Assembly: GCF_022682495.2 (NCBI RefSeq)
Contig: NC_071391.1
Coordinates: 107,429,195 to 107,493,194, forward strand
Source: Desmodus rotundus
Taxonomy: Eukaryota; Chordata; Mammalia; Chiroptera; Phyllostomidae
DNA length: 64,000 nt
Reading direction: 5' to 3'
The position numbers and the translations under genes are program-made. Shown here piece by piece: positions 20,961-32,644 of this stretch. The stretch's first letter is position 1. Every line of letters begins with the position of its first letter. The notes under the pieces are model-generated. The model saw only the letters and a program-made list of their open reading frames with translations, was not told where the DNA came from and made no database searches.

Positions 20961-21300
20961 TCCCTCCTGGGTACCACCTGGGTGGTCTTGTTCTCTAACC
21001 AGGTTCTGGAGCAGCTGTTCACATTGACCTGGGCCTGATGTTGCCAAACTGTCCCACGGAACACTGGCTCTGTAGATGTTACGTGTCTTTCAGAAGTTGG
21101 GCAACATGTACACACAGGTTCATTGTACTTCTTCACCCTTGTTTTGTGCGCATTTAAAAAATCTTCATAATAGAAAATGTAAATAAGTATATCTCCTTGA
21201 GAAAATGTTAGCGGGTAATGAGAGTAGGTGGTATAGGGAAATGGGCGAAAGTTTGGATTCTGAAATTAAAGTGCGTGTTTTTGATAGTGTTTAATTCAAG

Positions 21301-21526
21301 TTCCAGCCAGAGAGGCTCAGTGAATTGAGCATAGTCCTGTTAAGCCAAAGGCTGTGGGTTTGATTCCCGGTCAGGGCACATGCCTGGGCTGTGGGCCTTG
21401 TCCCTGGTTGGGGCACGTGCGAGAGGCAACTGATTGATGTTTCTCTTGCACATTGATGTTTCTCTCCCTCTCTTTTTCCCTATCTTCCCCTCTCTCTAAA
21501 AAATAAAAACAAATAAAATCTTAAAA
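21301..21526 (+). mobile_element. VES SINE
   Basis: TTCCAGCCAGAGAGGCTCAG head, GTGGGTTTGATTCCCGGTC box B, GATGTTTCTC twice and an AAATAAAATCTT tail. Confidence 0.85.
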
Positions 21527-21529
21527 AAA

Positions 21530-22614
21530 ATAGTCTCTAATTCAATGCTATTCCTAGGAATTTATCTAAAGGATATAATAAAATATGGTAAAAAGTTTCA
21601 CATTAGAGAATATTCATTAGTGTTGTTTATAACAAGAATGAGATATATCCAGTCTCGATGTGATTTCTTTACATCCTCAGTTCTAGGACTCCTGTTCAGC
21701 TAGACTTCAGAGGGTTCTCCGGGCTGATTGTTCAATAATTTAATTGTAATTTTCATGTGGGAGGAGGTGAGTGCAGTGTCCATCTACTCCACCATCTTGA
21801 CCCGATCCTGGAGTGTGAGTTTGAATCCAGCTCCTACCAGGTGGGCAGGGGACTTAACTTCCCTATGCCAGCTCTGCTCCCCTGAACAGGGGCAGGGTGA
21901 CCCCTCAGGGATGGGACACTCAGTGACTGGCATGTCTATGGCAGTTATTTTATGGAAAAATATCAAGTGTGAAGCTCAAAATTATTTTAAAACTTTGTAT
22001 ATGTATGTATAAAAGAATGAATTGGAAAAAATAATTTTACTGATACCTCATTTCTGGGAGACGGTAAAACACATTCTTCTCTGCAGACAGAGATCGGTCC
22101 TTGGAGTAAGCATGTCCACACACTCTTGGAGAGAAAATGCTGCTTGGGCCGGAATTCTGGGCCCGCAGGGAGGTTCCACAGCTTATTTAGGGAAAAGGAA
22201 AGCAGAGCTCAGACCCTCTGGCAGGACGGCTGTGGCCTGCAGGTAAGAGGGGGTCTGGGCAGGGATTCTCCCTCACTGAGGCTACTAACGTTAGTTTGTG
22301 AGGCCATTCATGGGTCAAAAAGAACCTGCTGTCCTGAGAAACAACAGACGCTGGCAGGGAAAGAAAGAAGCAGGAAAGCCTCCCTCTTCCGTCTTAAAGG
22401 AATGGGTTGCCAGAAGCCAGGGTGGCATTCCAAAAGTTGGTGGGGTCAGGGGCCACATGGGGTCACAGCAGACAGACAGCAGAGGGACGGTGGCTGGGCT
22501 CAGACCACTGCTCCTGATAAACAAGTTGGGATAATAAGAGTGATAATCCTGATGTTTCTCCAGCTCTGAATTTTCCTCACGGCACTATTCCCGGCAGCAT
22601 TATTTGTGATCATG
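21530..22614. other. Unassigned intergenic DNA with an L1-like scrap
   Basis: The interval 21530-21645 resembles an old L1 tract (CCTAGGAATTTATCTAAAGG). The rest shows overlapping short open frames without family motifs, and nothing I would call a gene. Confidence 0.4.
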
Positions 22615-22627
22615 AAAAGTGGCAAAT

Positions 22628-22835
22628 GGCCCCGGCTGGTGTAGCTCAGTGCATTGAGCGCAGGCCTGCAAACCAAAGGGTCACCAGTTTGATTCACAGT
22701 CAGGGCACATGCCTGGGTTGCAGGCCAGGTCCCCAGCTGGGGGCATGTGAGGGGCAACCACACACTGATGTTTCTCTCCCTCTCTTTCTCCTTCTCTTCC
22801 TCTCTTTCTAAAAAATAAATAAATAAAATCTTTAA
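22628..22835 (+). mobile_element. VES SINE
   Basis: CCCCGGCTGGTGTAGCTCAG head, CCAGTTTGATTCACAGTC box B and AAATAAATAAATAAAATC tail. It is flanked by AAAAGTGGCAAAT and AAAAGTGACAAAT (22615-22627 and 22836-22848). Confidence 0.92.
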
Positions 22836-22849
22836 AAAAGTGACAAATA

Positions 22850-23889
22850 GGCCACATTGTGGACAGCTTTTTCCCTGGTAGGAAGAATGAGTAGATTGGT
22901 AGGTTTTCAAGTGTAAGTCACACTCCCAACTAGACAAGCCACAGAGTATGTGCTCAAGAGGGATTCAGTTAAAAAAAAATCATTACATTTAGAGAAGTCA
23001 TAAAAGTTGTGTTGTCATAAAAATATCGGCAACAGAATCACAGAGAATAAAAGCTAAAACAGCCTCTTCCCTCCCGGCCTCTGGACCACAGCAATCCCAT
23101 TCTCACCCCGGAGAGGAGAAGGGAGTGTGATGTGTGTCCTTCCTGTCCGGGACGGACAGACTCGCCTCGCACGTTCAAATGGCCGCACCACTTTTCACTG
23201 TATGGATTGTTGAGGTTTTTCATGGCCGTCAGGCTGCAGTGGACCCAGCTCGGTGACTCCAAACTGTGGTCTGTGCCTGTGTGTTTGCACTCGTGTGTCA
23301 CTGTTTCCTCAGGACAGAGCCTTGTACTGGAATTTCTAGATCAAAGGACACGCACATTTTAAACTGTTGCGGAATTGCCTTAGAAAAAACCTTTCCGTTC
23401 CTACGGAATATTTTGCAGATGGAGAAGCAGATGAAGATAAGGTGCATGGTTTCCTAAGGTCACAGAGCTAGTAAGGGGCCAAAACAAGATGGGACTCCAG
23501 CTGAGTTCGGCCTTTGCATAGTCTCAGGCCAAAGGGAAAATGCTTGAGGCAGTTAAGCCTCTGTTCAGGGCAGGCAAGATTAGCCAGGGTGTTTGAAAGG
23601 CTGGGGATTTCCAAGAGACTTCAGGGGGAGGTGGGGTAAATGACTTTGGGAGGATCTAGCAGGAGTTGGTGTTCCCAGCATGGGTGGGCTCCCCCTTTCT
23701 CCCTCTGCTCTTGCTGCATGAAGCACCATTGGAGCACTTATGAAGTTGGGTCTTGTGGGTATTCACTGCCCCCTTCACTGTGGCTGCAAAATGGAGGTCA
23801 GAGGGTGTGGTCTGGAGGCCCTTTCTGGGCCCTAGCCCTGAAAGTTTCTTGTTTGTCCTTTCTTCCACATCCAATCAGCGAGCAAGTGC
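22850..23889. other. Unassigned intergenic DNA with a MIR scrap
   Basis: About 23405-23520 resembles MIR in + orientation (CAGATGGAGAAGCAGATG, AAGGTCACAGAGCTAGTAAG). Elsewhere I see no gene or named repeat. Confidence 0.4.
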
Positions 23890-23899
23890 GGTGGACTTG

Positions 23900-24600
23900 A
23901 CTTCCTTAATGTCACTTTGCTTCTCTTTGTTCCCTGCCTGGCCTGGGCCGGGTTGCCATTGTCTCTCCTAACTGGTCTTACCACATCTACTTTTACTCCC
24001 TCCAATTTTCCCTCCACACGATCTTTCTAAAGGACACATTAAAAAAAAAGATTTTATTTATTTTTTAATTTTTTAGAGAGAGGAGAAAGAGAGAGAAAGA
24101 GGGAGAGAAACATCAGTGTGTGAGAGAAACATTGATCAGTTGCCTCTTGCACACTCCCAAGTGGGGACCTGGCCCACAACCCTGGCATGTGCTCTGACTG
24201 GGAATCGAACCAGTCAGTGACCTCTTGGTTCACAGTCCGGTGCTCAACCCACTGAGGCACACCAGCCAGGGCATAAAGGGCACCTTTGCTTGTTCAGTTC
24301 CTCTGCTTAAAGCACTTTGAGGGCTCTGCAGTGCCTTCAGACATGGGCCATGGTCTCAGCCCATTTCAGGGGTCCTTCACCCTCTGGCCCATGCTTTTCT
24401 TTCTGCTTGTCACTGTTACCTGCCTTGTGTCACCGGACTGAATTCTGTGAACACAGCTCACTGTCTCACACCTCAAGGCCTTTGTCTATCCTGTTTCTTC
24501 TCCCCAGAATGCTGATCTTGTGCTGACTCCTGTTCAAATTTCAGTTTCTGTTTAGACAACAGTCTCCTGGGAAACTCCCCCTGCAGGGATGGCCTTGGTA
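23900..24600 (+). mobile_element. L2 fragment split by a SINE
   Basis: AAGGCCTTTGTCTATCCTG, CTTCTCCCCAGAATGCTGA and ACTCCTGTTCAAATTTCAG follow the L2 3' region in + orientation. Confidence 0.55.
24038..24273 (-). mobile_element. VES SINE
   Basis: Reverse copy: AGATTTTATTTATTTTTTAA, GGGAATCGAACCAGTCAG and CACACCAGCCAGGGC. It is flanked by TAAAGGACAC (24028-24037) and TAAAGGGCAC (24274-24283). It is inserted into an L2. Confidence 0.9.
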
Positions 24601-24643
24601 TGGACGCTTGTTACACATACTCTACCATTATTATAATTTTCTT

Positions 24644-24832
24644 TTTTCTGTCTGTCGCTTAACCATGGCCTGCACATTAGCTTTACCAGGGCAGCTTTTA
24701 AAATGCTGATGCTGCCCCCTACCTCCCGGGAGATTCTGAGTTGACTAACCAGGCGTGGAGCCGGGTGCCGGTAGTTGTCAGAGTTCACCTGGTGATTCTG
24801 CTGTGCGACCAGGGCTAAGAACCTCAAAGCAC
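24644..24832 (+). mobile_element. MER5-like hAT-Charlie relic
   Basis: CATTAGCTTTACCAGGGCAG, AAATGCTGATGCTGCCCC, GATTCTGAGTTGACTAACC and GTTCACCTGGTGATTCTGC keep the order of MER5A-type non-autonomous hAT elements. It has diverged ends. Confidence 0.6.
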
Positions 24833-26047
24833 TCCACGCAGAGCTCCTGGGCCCGGGGGACCTGTCTGCTCTAGTCGTCGTTCTAAGTCCCTCCCCCGGC
24901 CCTGGAATGCCCTGGGATTTAATAAGCATGGTGACTAAGTGGATGCAGCAGTTTATAGAAGGGATGAAGAAATCATTAAGGACAAAAAATGATGTAAACC
25001 AAACATACATTGGGCAGTAAGTTAGAGCTTTTGAAAGGTTCTAGAGAACAATCACTAACCAGTCCTGCAAAAACTTACGGATCACTCAGGTCACCTAAAA
25101 AAATACTCCTAGCTTTGTTTACTTTAGATTCATAGTAAAAATCACACAGTTAGGTGGCTTGTCCCCCTTGGAAGCCTTCTCCTCCCCTCTTCCCCAGGCT
25201 CACCTTGAAGCCAAATGTTACAATGTCAGAGGCCCAAAACCCACTTCTGAAAGACTGGTGTGTGATTTAAATTTTACTATACATTTCCTGAACTTTTCAC
25301 TACTTATGAATAGTAAAATGTCATTAAAAATTCCCTGGCCAACTTCTCTGCCCTCCTTCTCCTCCAATAGCCTTCTTCAGTTTCCTTGTCTCTGCTCTGC
25401 CTATCCTCCCTTCCCGGGGGTGGGGGGGTGGGGGGAATCTCTCTTAACGTCTACTAACGTCTAGCAGTTTAGCTCCTTCCCTCTGCTTGCATAGTCCACG
25501 TAGTAAGCCCACAGCCAGAAGCTGCTGAAGAGTGACCCTTCATGGTTTCTCCAGTGCTCTCCTGGGAGGCCTTAGTTCATCCTGACACACCATTCATACA
25601 GGCACCAACACCAAACCAGGCTTCCAGGAGCAAGCACCCTTCCCCCCAGTGCTGTGTCAGCCACGGGCCTGTGGCGGGGAGGAGTAGGGGAGGAAATTCG
25701 CCAGCACCTCCCTACACGAGGCCTCCTGAAAGACCAGTGGAAGCACAGGGGTGGATGGCTTGGGGTGCTGGCCAAAGTCACCCATGTAGACACACAATTA
25801 TTAATGTCCTTTAGCCAAAGATCATCAGGGACACACCTGAAGTTGAATTAGTTAGCTTTATTGCTCTTTGCAATGAACAAGAACTCATGCCCTGGGGAAC
25901 TGTGCAGGGTCTCAGTAAGAGGGTGTTCTGAGGACTTGCTGCTGGATTTTGCCTGAGTTCTTAGGTGATTTTGGACGAGGTTCGAAGAAGCAGGCTTCGC
26001 TCTGGACTGGGTGTTCTCATGTGGGTGTAATTCTGATTGAGAATCTG
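24833..26047. other. Unassigned intergenic DNA
   Basis: No gene found. A G-run cluster near 25416-25436 (GGGGGTGGGGGGGTGGGGGG) could form a quadruplex. Otherwise there is nothing recognisable. Confidence 0.4.
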
Positions 26048-26453
26048 TATTAGTTCGCTGGGGCTGCCATAACAAAACACCACAGACTGGGTGGCTTAAA
26101 CAACAGACATTTATTTTCTCACAGTTCTGGAGGCCAGAAGTCCAAGATCAAGGTGTCAGCAGGTCTGGTTTCTCCTGAGGCCTCTCTCCTTGGCTTGTGG
26201 AGGGTCGCTTTCTTGCTGTGTTCTCGCATGGTGGTCCTACCATGCCTGAGTGACCCTGATGTCTTTTTTGTGTCCAAATTTCTTCTTCTTACAAGGACAG
26301 CAGTCAGATTGGATTAGTGCCCACCCTAACGGCCCCATTTTAATGTAATCACCTCTCTAAAGACCCCATTTAAGAAAAACAGTCCCATTCTGACATAGAA
26401 GGTATGGGCTTCAACACATGAATTTTGAGGGGACACAGTTCAGCCCATAACAG
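26048..26453 (-). mobile_element. MaLR LTR (MLT1-type)
   Basis: Reverse copy: TATTAGTTCGCTGGGGCTGC, CACAGTTCTGGAGGCCAGAA, TTCTTACAAGGACAGCAGTC and a terminal CAGTTCAGCCCATAACAG. Confidence 0.85.
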
Positions 26454-27050
26454 TATGTTACTACATCTAGTCTACAAGGTGGGGGAGATGATCGAAGCCA
26501 AAGCGGAGCTTGGTAAAGCAGCAGCAGCCACTCATTAGCCATGACGGGGGTATCTGGCCCGTTGTGTGGTTTGGACACTGTTACTGTTGAGAGGAGATTA
26601 TGGAATGGTCTTGTTTTTGTCTTTGCCCATCACAGTCACAGAGTGGCCTTGTCTGATGGTGATGTCGGTTAAGTTATTTATGTCCAACAGGAGAACTTGG
26701 CAGCCTAGCCGTGGTTGTTGCCACCTTGTAGCAACACCAAGTCTTCACTGATAGAGCCAGGCCAGCTTCCGGCTATCAGGAGATGTCTTCTCTTTCTCAT
26801 AATCTAGGTACAAACTGTGCTTGTTAAGCAAATGCAGCTTTGGGATAATCACCACACTTTCTAACTTATAAATTTCTGGTGCCAGCAAGGGAGTGTGGCA
26901 AAACGCCAGTCCCCTTCCAGGAACGCATGGAGCCTGAAGCCCTGGAAGTGCGAGAAGTAGGTCTTGAGCCGCTCACTTTGAGCACACAGCCTGACGACGG
27001 AGCCCCCTGTTGGAACATCTGGGAATTCCTTGGCACCCCACTTCGCCCAG
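26454..27050. other. Unassigned intergenic DNA
   Basis: Nothing recognised between two LTR relics. Confidence 0.4.
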
Positions 27051-27051
27051 T

Positions 27052-27345
27052 ATATTAGTTTTCTGTTGCTGTGTAACAAGTTACCACAAACTCAGTGGCT
27101 TAAAATAGCACACATTTATTGTCCCATAGATTCTCTGGGTCTGGAGTTCAGGCATGGCGTAACTGGTCCTCTGCTTAGGGTAACATGAGGCTGCAATTAA
27201 GGTGTTTCCCAGGACTGTTTTTTCAGAGGTTTAGCTGGGAAAGAACCCTCCGAGTTCACTCAGGTTGTGGGCAGAATTCATTTGCTCATGGTTGTAGGAC
27301 TCATGGCAACTTGCTTTTCAAAAGCTGCAACAGAGAGAGAATCCA
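27052..27345 (-). mobile_element. LTR or MaLR-like relic, partial
   Basis: TATTAGTTTTCTGTTGCTGTG, CAAGTTACCACAAACTCAG and GTGGCTTAAAATAGCACAC form a typical reversed LTR/ERVL-type end. The remainder is diverged. Confidence 0.5.
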
Positions 27346-28062
27346 GCGAGAATAGGCGCTACACCCTTGTATAGTCACGCGTGTGTAAGCAATCATATAC
27401 ATCCATCGCCTTTGCCATCTCCCGTGGTTATAAGTAAGTCACGGGTCCTACTCACACTCAAGAGGAGGACAGCAGTGTGAATACTGGGAGGCAGGATCAA
27501 GGGGGCCTGGCCGCCATACCTGGGCAGTCCAACCATTTTGGGAAACCTGAGTGTGTTTAGTGACTCCGGACTTGGAAGGCTGCAGGGCAGCCACACCAGG
27601 CAGGGCAAGGCAGGGTGAAGGCACAGAGGCAGGGCAGACGCCACAGCAAATCCTCTGCAGACCCTGAAATCTTTGTTTTGGAGGGAATATCTGATTTTCA
27701 GGAAAGAGCAAAAAGGCCTCCAGGGTATTATTTCCTGAGGTGACTGCTATGAAGAGAACAGGCTTTACAGGTTTCTGTAAATTCAGGAAGCCATTGGTAG
27801 GGACACAGAGGAAGAATTTAAGAGTAGGTGGACATAGGAAGGTTGCCAGGGGTATCACTTGTACATGAAAGAGAAACAGAAAGGAGCAGGAAAAGGTTTA
27901 CAAACACCCAGGTCTCTGGCAGTGGGAGGCAAGAGGTACAAACCAAGAACAATAGTCAAGTAAGGGAGCTGAACCAGATAAAGAAATTCTGGAGGCTACT
28001 GGTACATTTAGCATCTCCTTCCTGACCAGAAAGGAGAAGCCAGGAAGGCCTTCAGCCTAGAT
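27346..28062. other. Unassigned intergenic DNA
   Basis: No gene or repeat I can name. The overlapping open frames on the - strand at 27393-27858 lack domain features. Confidence 0.35.
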
Positions 28063-28183
28063 ATCTTGAAAGATTTTATTTATTTATTTTTTAGAGAGAG
28101 GGGAAGGGGAGAGAGGAAGAGGGAGAGAAACACTGATCGGTTGCTTCTCACACACCCCCAGCCGGGACCCGGCCCGCAAGCCA
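28063..28183 (-). mobile_element. 5'-truncated VES SINE
   Basis: Only the tail and GA-rich body remain; the tRNA-like promoter half is missing. It is flanked by perfect 10-bp copies of CAGCCTAGAT (28053-28062 and 28184-28193). The break is therefore an insertion-time truncation and not later loss. Confidence 0.85.
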
Positions 28184-28394
28184 CAGCCTAGATGTTTTTA
28201 TAAGGTAGGGGATGACCAAACCATGCCAGTCTGCCTGTCACCAGGGCTGGGGCAGTACTATGGAGTGATAGGGGACTCAGGGATGTCTGTGGAGACATGT
28301 GTGGAGAGTAGATGTGATTCTTCTAAATGTTCGGACACTGAGTATCTTGCAGAACAGACCTGGTGAAGGCAGGAAGCCCCACTTTTAAAAAATG

Positions 28395-29100
28395 TCAGAC
28401 ACAAAGTTACCTATATGCCAAACATTTCAAACTCAGTGTCTGACCATATCATGGGCCATAAATAAAGTCCCAATAAATTCAAAATGATTGAAATTATACA
28501 GACAATGTTTTCTGATTACAATGGAATTTGATTAGAAATCAATAACAATAAGATATCTAGGAAAAAACCATAATTTGGAAATTAAGCAACATACTTCTAA
28601 ACTATCACAGTCAAAGGAAAACTCACCTTGCCCTGGCCAGTGTGGTGCAGTTGGTTGCCAGACCATCCCGTGAACCGAAAGGCTGTGCTTTGATTCCTGG
28701 TCAGGGCACATGCTAGGTTGTGGGTTCGGTCCTTGGTCTGGATGTGTGCAAGGGGCAACCAATAGATGTTTCTCTCCTTTTCTCTCTCCCTTTTTTCCCT
28801 CTCTCAATAATCAATTATCATATCCTTGGGTGAGGGTAAGAAAATATCACCAAGGAAATTAGAAAGTATTCCCAACTGAATGATAATACATTTCAAAATC
28901 TGTGAGATAAAGTTAAAGCAGTGCTGGAAGGGAAATGTGTAGCTTTAAAGGCTTATATTGAAGAAGAAAGATTCAAGGTCAATGGCCCAAGATTCCACCT
29001 TAACAAGCTAAAAAAGGAAGAGGGAAGTGCTCCAGAGTAACTGAAAGGAAGGAAATACAGGTAAGAGCAGAAATCAATGTAATAGAAATGAGAAAATTAA
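28395..29100 (+). mobile_element. Old L1 ORF2 fragment split by a SINE
   Basis: ATGGGCCATAAATAAAGTCC, TTAGAAATCAATAACAATAAG and, after the SINE, GGGAAATGTGTAGCTTTAAA follow the L1 endonuclease-to-RT spacer region. There are many stops. Confidence 0.7.
28626..28838 (+). mobile_element. VES SINE, subtype with GGGTGAGG tail
   Basis: GCCCTGGCCAGTGTGGTGC head, TTTGATTCCTGGTCAGGGC box B and a tail ATATCCTTGGGTGAGGGTAA. This is the same tail subtype as the copies at 2718 and 36735. Confidence 0.85.
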
Positions 29101-29219
29101 CAAACTCCATCACGTTTTTGTGACACATTATTCCTCCCCCTCTTCCCTCTAGCCACAGCTGATTGGTTGATAATTCATTTGTAGTGGGGGAAAGAGTATG
29201 AGGTATTACTTAATTATTG

Positions 29220-29775
29220 TATTAGCTTGGCCAAAAAGTTCACTTGGTTTTTTCCATAAAATGGTTCCAGTAGTGCTTAGTTGTCTTTAACTTCATCTGA
29301 AACAATTTTGTTAGACTGTATTGTGACAGCTGTTATATCAGTGTGCAATTAAAAAAACATAAAAATTGGTGAATTTTTATGTAGCCATTTTAATATTGAA
29401 GATGGAAGAAAATAAGTGATGTTTTTAGCATATTATGTTTTCTTATTTCAGGAAAGGCACAAACACAACTGAAACACAAAAAAAGATTTGTGCAGTAGGT
29501 GGAGAAGGTGCTGTGATTGATCGCACGTGTCAACAGTGGTTTGTGAAGTTTCCTGCTGGGCAGTTGTGCTGCTGGACGATGCTCCGTGGTAAGGTAGACC
29601 AGTCGAAGTTGATAGAAATCAAATCAGGATATTACTTGAGAACAATCGACGTTCTACCACGTGGGAGATAGATGACATACTCAAATGATCCAAATCAATA
29701 AAGTTACTGGTGAAAATGAAAAATGCATCTTTTATTTTACGGAGAAAAAGCACGAACTTTTTTGGCAATCCAATA
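29220..29775 (+). mobile_element. Internally deleted mariner element
   Basis: The ends are inverted: TATTAGCTTGGCCAAAAAGTTC on the left and the complement of TATTGGATTGCCAAAAAAGTTC on the right, with TA at both edges. The middle retains part of a mariner transposase reading frame. At 556 bp it lacks the catalytic part. Confidence 0.8.
29435..29671 (+). pseudogene. Mariner transposase N-terminal remnant
   Basis: The text GGEGAVIDRTCQQWFVKFPAG matches the helix-turn-helix DNA-binding region of mariner transposases (usual form EGALSERTCQKWF-like), which binds the terminal repeats. A changed frame around 29575 gives DDAP and later a TTWEIDDIL-like piece. The DD34D catalytic triad is absent. It is inactive and useful only as a fossil. 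Confidence 0.75.
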
Positions 29776-30729
29776 CTTCCCTTTTGGATTCCTGAGGCTG
29801 TCATCTCGCAACCAGAGAACGTTTTCACCAGTAGGTGGCAGCACTGACACCTTGAAAACCTGGACTCTAGGCGTCTTGGGAGAGATTAGAACCAAAGATT
29901 GCTGCAAGGCTGAAAGGGAGTTTGTTGAAGAGAAGAGAGAGGGAGGGAGAGAGAGGAGGGACAACTCAGAAAGTAAATACTCACACTTGGGACAGGAAAA
30001 AGTTAACGATTTCACAAAAATACCTGAAGCCTAATGCCCGTGGAATCTAAGCTTGGACAACTTAGCTCGTTCAAGCCAGGGGTTCTTTACTGGAGCACTG
30101 AGGATGTGTTTTGGGGTCTCAGAAAACTCCTCTTCCCATTGCGTGCAAATCTGGACACCCTCGCCCCCTCACCCCTCTACCGTCCACAGTTTCTATTAGA
30201 GTCTCAAAACAAACAGGGACTTTAAAACAATTAAGATCCCCTGCTACAAATGCTCCATTAAACACCACTCAAACGGTAATCACGCCTAAGTCTGGGCTGT
30301 ACAGGGGGTGGTAAAGTGCCCTCGAGCTTTGGGTGGGAGGTGGGAGAGACCGTGTGAAGCTAGCTGCTTTCATAATTTTTCTTCCTGAAGCGTCGGTGAT
30401 GAAAAGCCCCTGGGGAATTTGGAGCGGAAGGGGATCGGCCACATTTTGCAGGATTACTATTGCGCCAAACGAGGTGTTTTTCATTAATGTCCTCAATTAC
30501 TCTTTGCAGTAGTCATTCGAGTTCGGTGTTCACGTCCTTGTATCATTCCCTCAAATCCCTTAAGGGGGCACTTAACGGAGTGCCGGCTTTTGTGATTCCA
30601 CACTCTAAGTGAATGCACACATTGACCAGTCCCCATTTTTACAGACAAAACTGCCATACTATTTTCTTTGTGTAAATGAACTTTCCTTTAAAAATCGGCT
30701 TTCGTATGTTTCATCGGTCTCTTTCAGTC
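29776..30729. other. Upstream flank of the TRABD2A CpG island
   Basis: This is mostly unique-looking sequence with a GA-rich patch (29930-29965). I see no conserved coding exon or RNA. It could hold distal promoter elements, but no specific site can be supported. Confidence 0.4.
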
Positions 30730-32250
30730 AAGAGCCAACCTCAGAACTGGCAGCAGAAACACAGACGTAGGGGCGGGAACCAAGACGGTTTCCGGTTGAA
30801 CTGAGAAGACAGGGCTGGAGCCTCGCTTTCCGCTTCTCGCCGCCTCCGAGGCGGCCGCACGCCCTGGCAGCGTCGCGGCGGGAGAACGGGGCCCGGGCTC
30901 CGCCGCCTCCGGGTGGCGCACAGTTGGGAGGGGGCGGACCGGGCCCCACGTGGCCGTCGAGGCCCCGCTCGCCTGGCCCCGCCTGGAGGCAGCCGCGCGA
31001 ACTGCAGGGGCAGCAAGCGAGAGGTGCGGGGCAGTGGGCGAGCCCCGGGCCCTGAGCGCGGCGCCCGCCCGCAGCCCCACTGCCGCCAGCCGGCTAGCCG
31101 AGACCTCCGCCGCCTCACTCCTTGCCTCTGCACCCAGGCCTCGGAGCCGCGGTGGGGAGGATGTGTCCCCGGAGCTGGTTGCTGCTGCCCACCCTCTGCC
31201 TGCTGCCCACCCGCGCAGCCCCGCGTGCTGCGAGCTCAAGCCCCAGGTAAGGCACGTCGGCGCCTCGCAGGTGGTTCCCTGCCGAGCCCCGCGGAGCACC
31301 GCGCACTCGGACGCCGTGCGGACTCTGCAGGCCGGGCTCCACCTCCCACGGCAGCGCCTTCTCGCTCGCGCTTCCCGCTGCATCCCCGTCCCCTTTTCCC
31401 GCGGGGGCGCAGCCCTGCAGCCGCAGGAGACCCTGTTCCCCAGCCCCGCACCGCTATCAGCCCAGGGGAGCCCCAGCGGAGTCCCCTGGGTCTCGCTAGT
31501 CTGTGCGGGAGACGTCCAGGGGATGAATTCGCCAGGACCGTGTGGGAACTTTGGCACATTTACCTTGGAACTTTGTTCCGCCCTGTTTCCTAGCGTGTAA
31601 TTTCTCCCGTTCTCACCGGAATGGGGAAGGCACCCTGCAGCTGCTTGACTTAACCATCGTATTATTCGGTCCCGAGTTAGAAGGGATTTGGGGGAGCCGA
31701 AGCCATTCCCTGACTTCACCGACCTGGGAAACTGAGACCGAGAATGGGACCCGGGTGCTCCGGGTCCCAGAGCGCTTTCACCGAGCGGCCACGCCCGACA
31801 GCCCCGCGTCCGCACGCTCCGGGCGCTCGCTGCCCTAGCTGGTAGCGTCGGTGTGAGGGTGACGCGAGCCGAGGCCAGGGAGGTCCAGCGACCCGGCCGA
31901 GGGGGCCCCCAGCCCGGTTGGAGCGGAGAAGCTGAGAGGAAGCCAGGCAGATCTCGCGTCTCCGAGACTGGACCTCTTGTAAGATGAATGTTTCCTAATC
32001 CTGATCAGTTTTCTTACGCTCGGAATGTTTTTGTCGTTCTCAGCTCGCTCTCGTCTGAGCATCGTGGAGGTTAAATTTCGCGAGTTTGTATCGGTGGGTG
32101 CAGTGTCTGTGGATCCCTGGAGCCGGGCAGGGTGATCCTAGGCTTAGGGCCGCCGGGTGCTGCAGTTCAGGGTCGGCCCATCTTCGGTGACACCTGCGCA
32201 GCAGCCGGGGCCACGTCCGCGGGGCCACGCCCACCACTGGCTATTCTTAA
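30730..32250 (+). promoter_or_regulatory. TRABD2A: CpG island with TRABD2A promoter and 5'UTR
   Basis: Base composition changes sharply near 30730 to very GC-rich, CpG-dense DNA, and fades by about 32250 inside intron 1. GC boxes (GGGGCGGG near 30771, GGGGGCGG near 30931) and an E-box CACGTG near 30947 lie upstream of the exon 1 ATG. No TATA box is evident, as is usual for CpG-island promoters. The transcription start cannot be fixed from sequence; somewhere in 30740-31100 is likely. Long open frames on both strands here follow from the scarcity of AT-rich stop codons, not from coding. Confidence 0.8.
31161..31246 (+). CDS. TRABD2A: TRABD2A (TIKI1) coding exon 1: signal peptide and start of mature protein
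   Basis: TIKI1 is a membrane-tethered metalloprotease that clips the amino terminus of Wnt proteins in the secretory pathway and at the cell surface, and so blocks Wnt signalling. This exon starts at the first ATG downstream of the CpG-island promoter; I see no ATG between about 30740 and 31161. It has A at -3. The ATG frame reads MCPRSWLLLPTLCLLPTRAA, a clear signal peptide. The exon ends in CCCCAG before a good GTAAGG donor at 31247. The family's expected junction residues CELKPQ are present just before the donor, but in the frame one base off from the ATG frame. The ATG-to-donor length is 86 nt, while exon 2 begins in phase 0. The exon therefore carries a net frame change between the signal peptide and CELKPQ. 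It may be a true indel, a sequencing error in GC-rich DNA, or be rescued by an acceptor shift in exon 2. Confidence 0.75.
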
Positions 32251-32644
32251 TTTTATTCATCGACCGAACTACAGTGAAAGAGGGGGCGGCCTCACTGAGG
32301 AGTTCCTGGCAAATGGGGCTGGCCGGAAAGCCGTACTGTGTTCTTAAGGCACCTGGGCTTCCAACTCTTCCCCTGTAGTTGAAAGAAGTTGGCAGCCCAC
32401 TTCTTTCCAACTTCTGTTGACGGGGGTGGGGGGGCGTGAGTGGCAAGTCCGCACCAGCGAGAGTTTCAAACTCTGCTGCGGTGTGGCCGCTGCGTGCTTG
32501 TTACACCGAGCAGAAGTCCATTCTTTCTTATGAAAACAATGCCTTTCACTTCTGCAAAATTTATTACCAACTTGTAATTATATTATGACCAGTGAGTCTA
32601 AATAAGGTCTGTTTCTCTCGAATTTGTCTCTGTGGGTCTTTTAT

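Noticed and set aside
22126..22937. Open frames of about 145 codons on both strands
   Set aside because: The - strand frame runs through a VES SINE and the + strand frame has no family features.
1..30700. Search for a neighbouring gene upstream of TRABD2A (for example a small thymosin gene, expected nearby from human gene order)
   Set aside because: I found no second CpG island and no recognisable coding text; the neighbour is probably outside the window.
30724..31815. A 363-codon open frame on the - strand and two frames over 200 codons on the + strand in the CpG island
   Set aside because: They overlap each other and exon 1, use non-ATG starts in part, are rich in Arg/Ala/Pro/Gly as expected of GC-rich DNA, and have no domain. 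The island's composition explains them.
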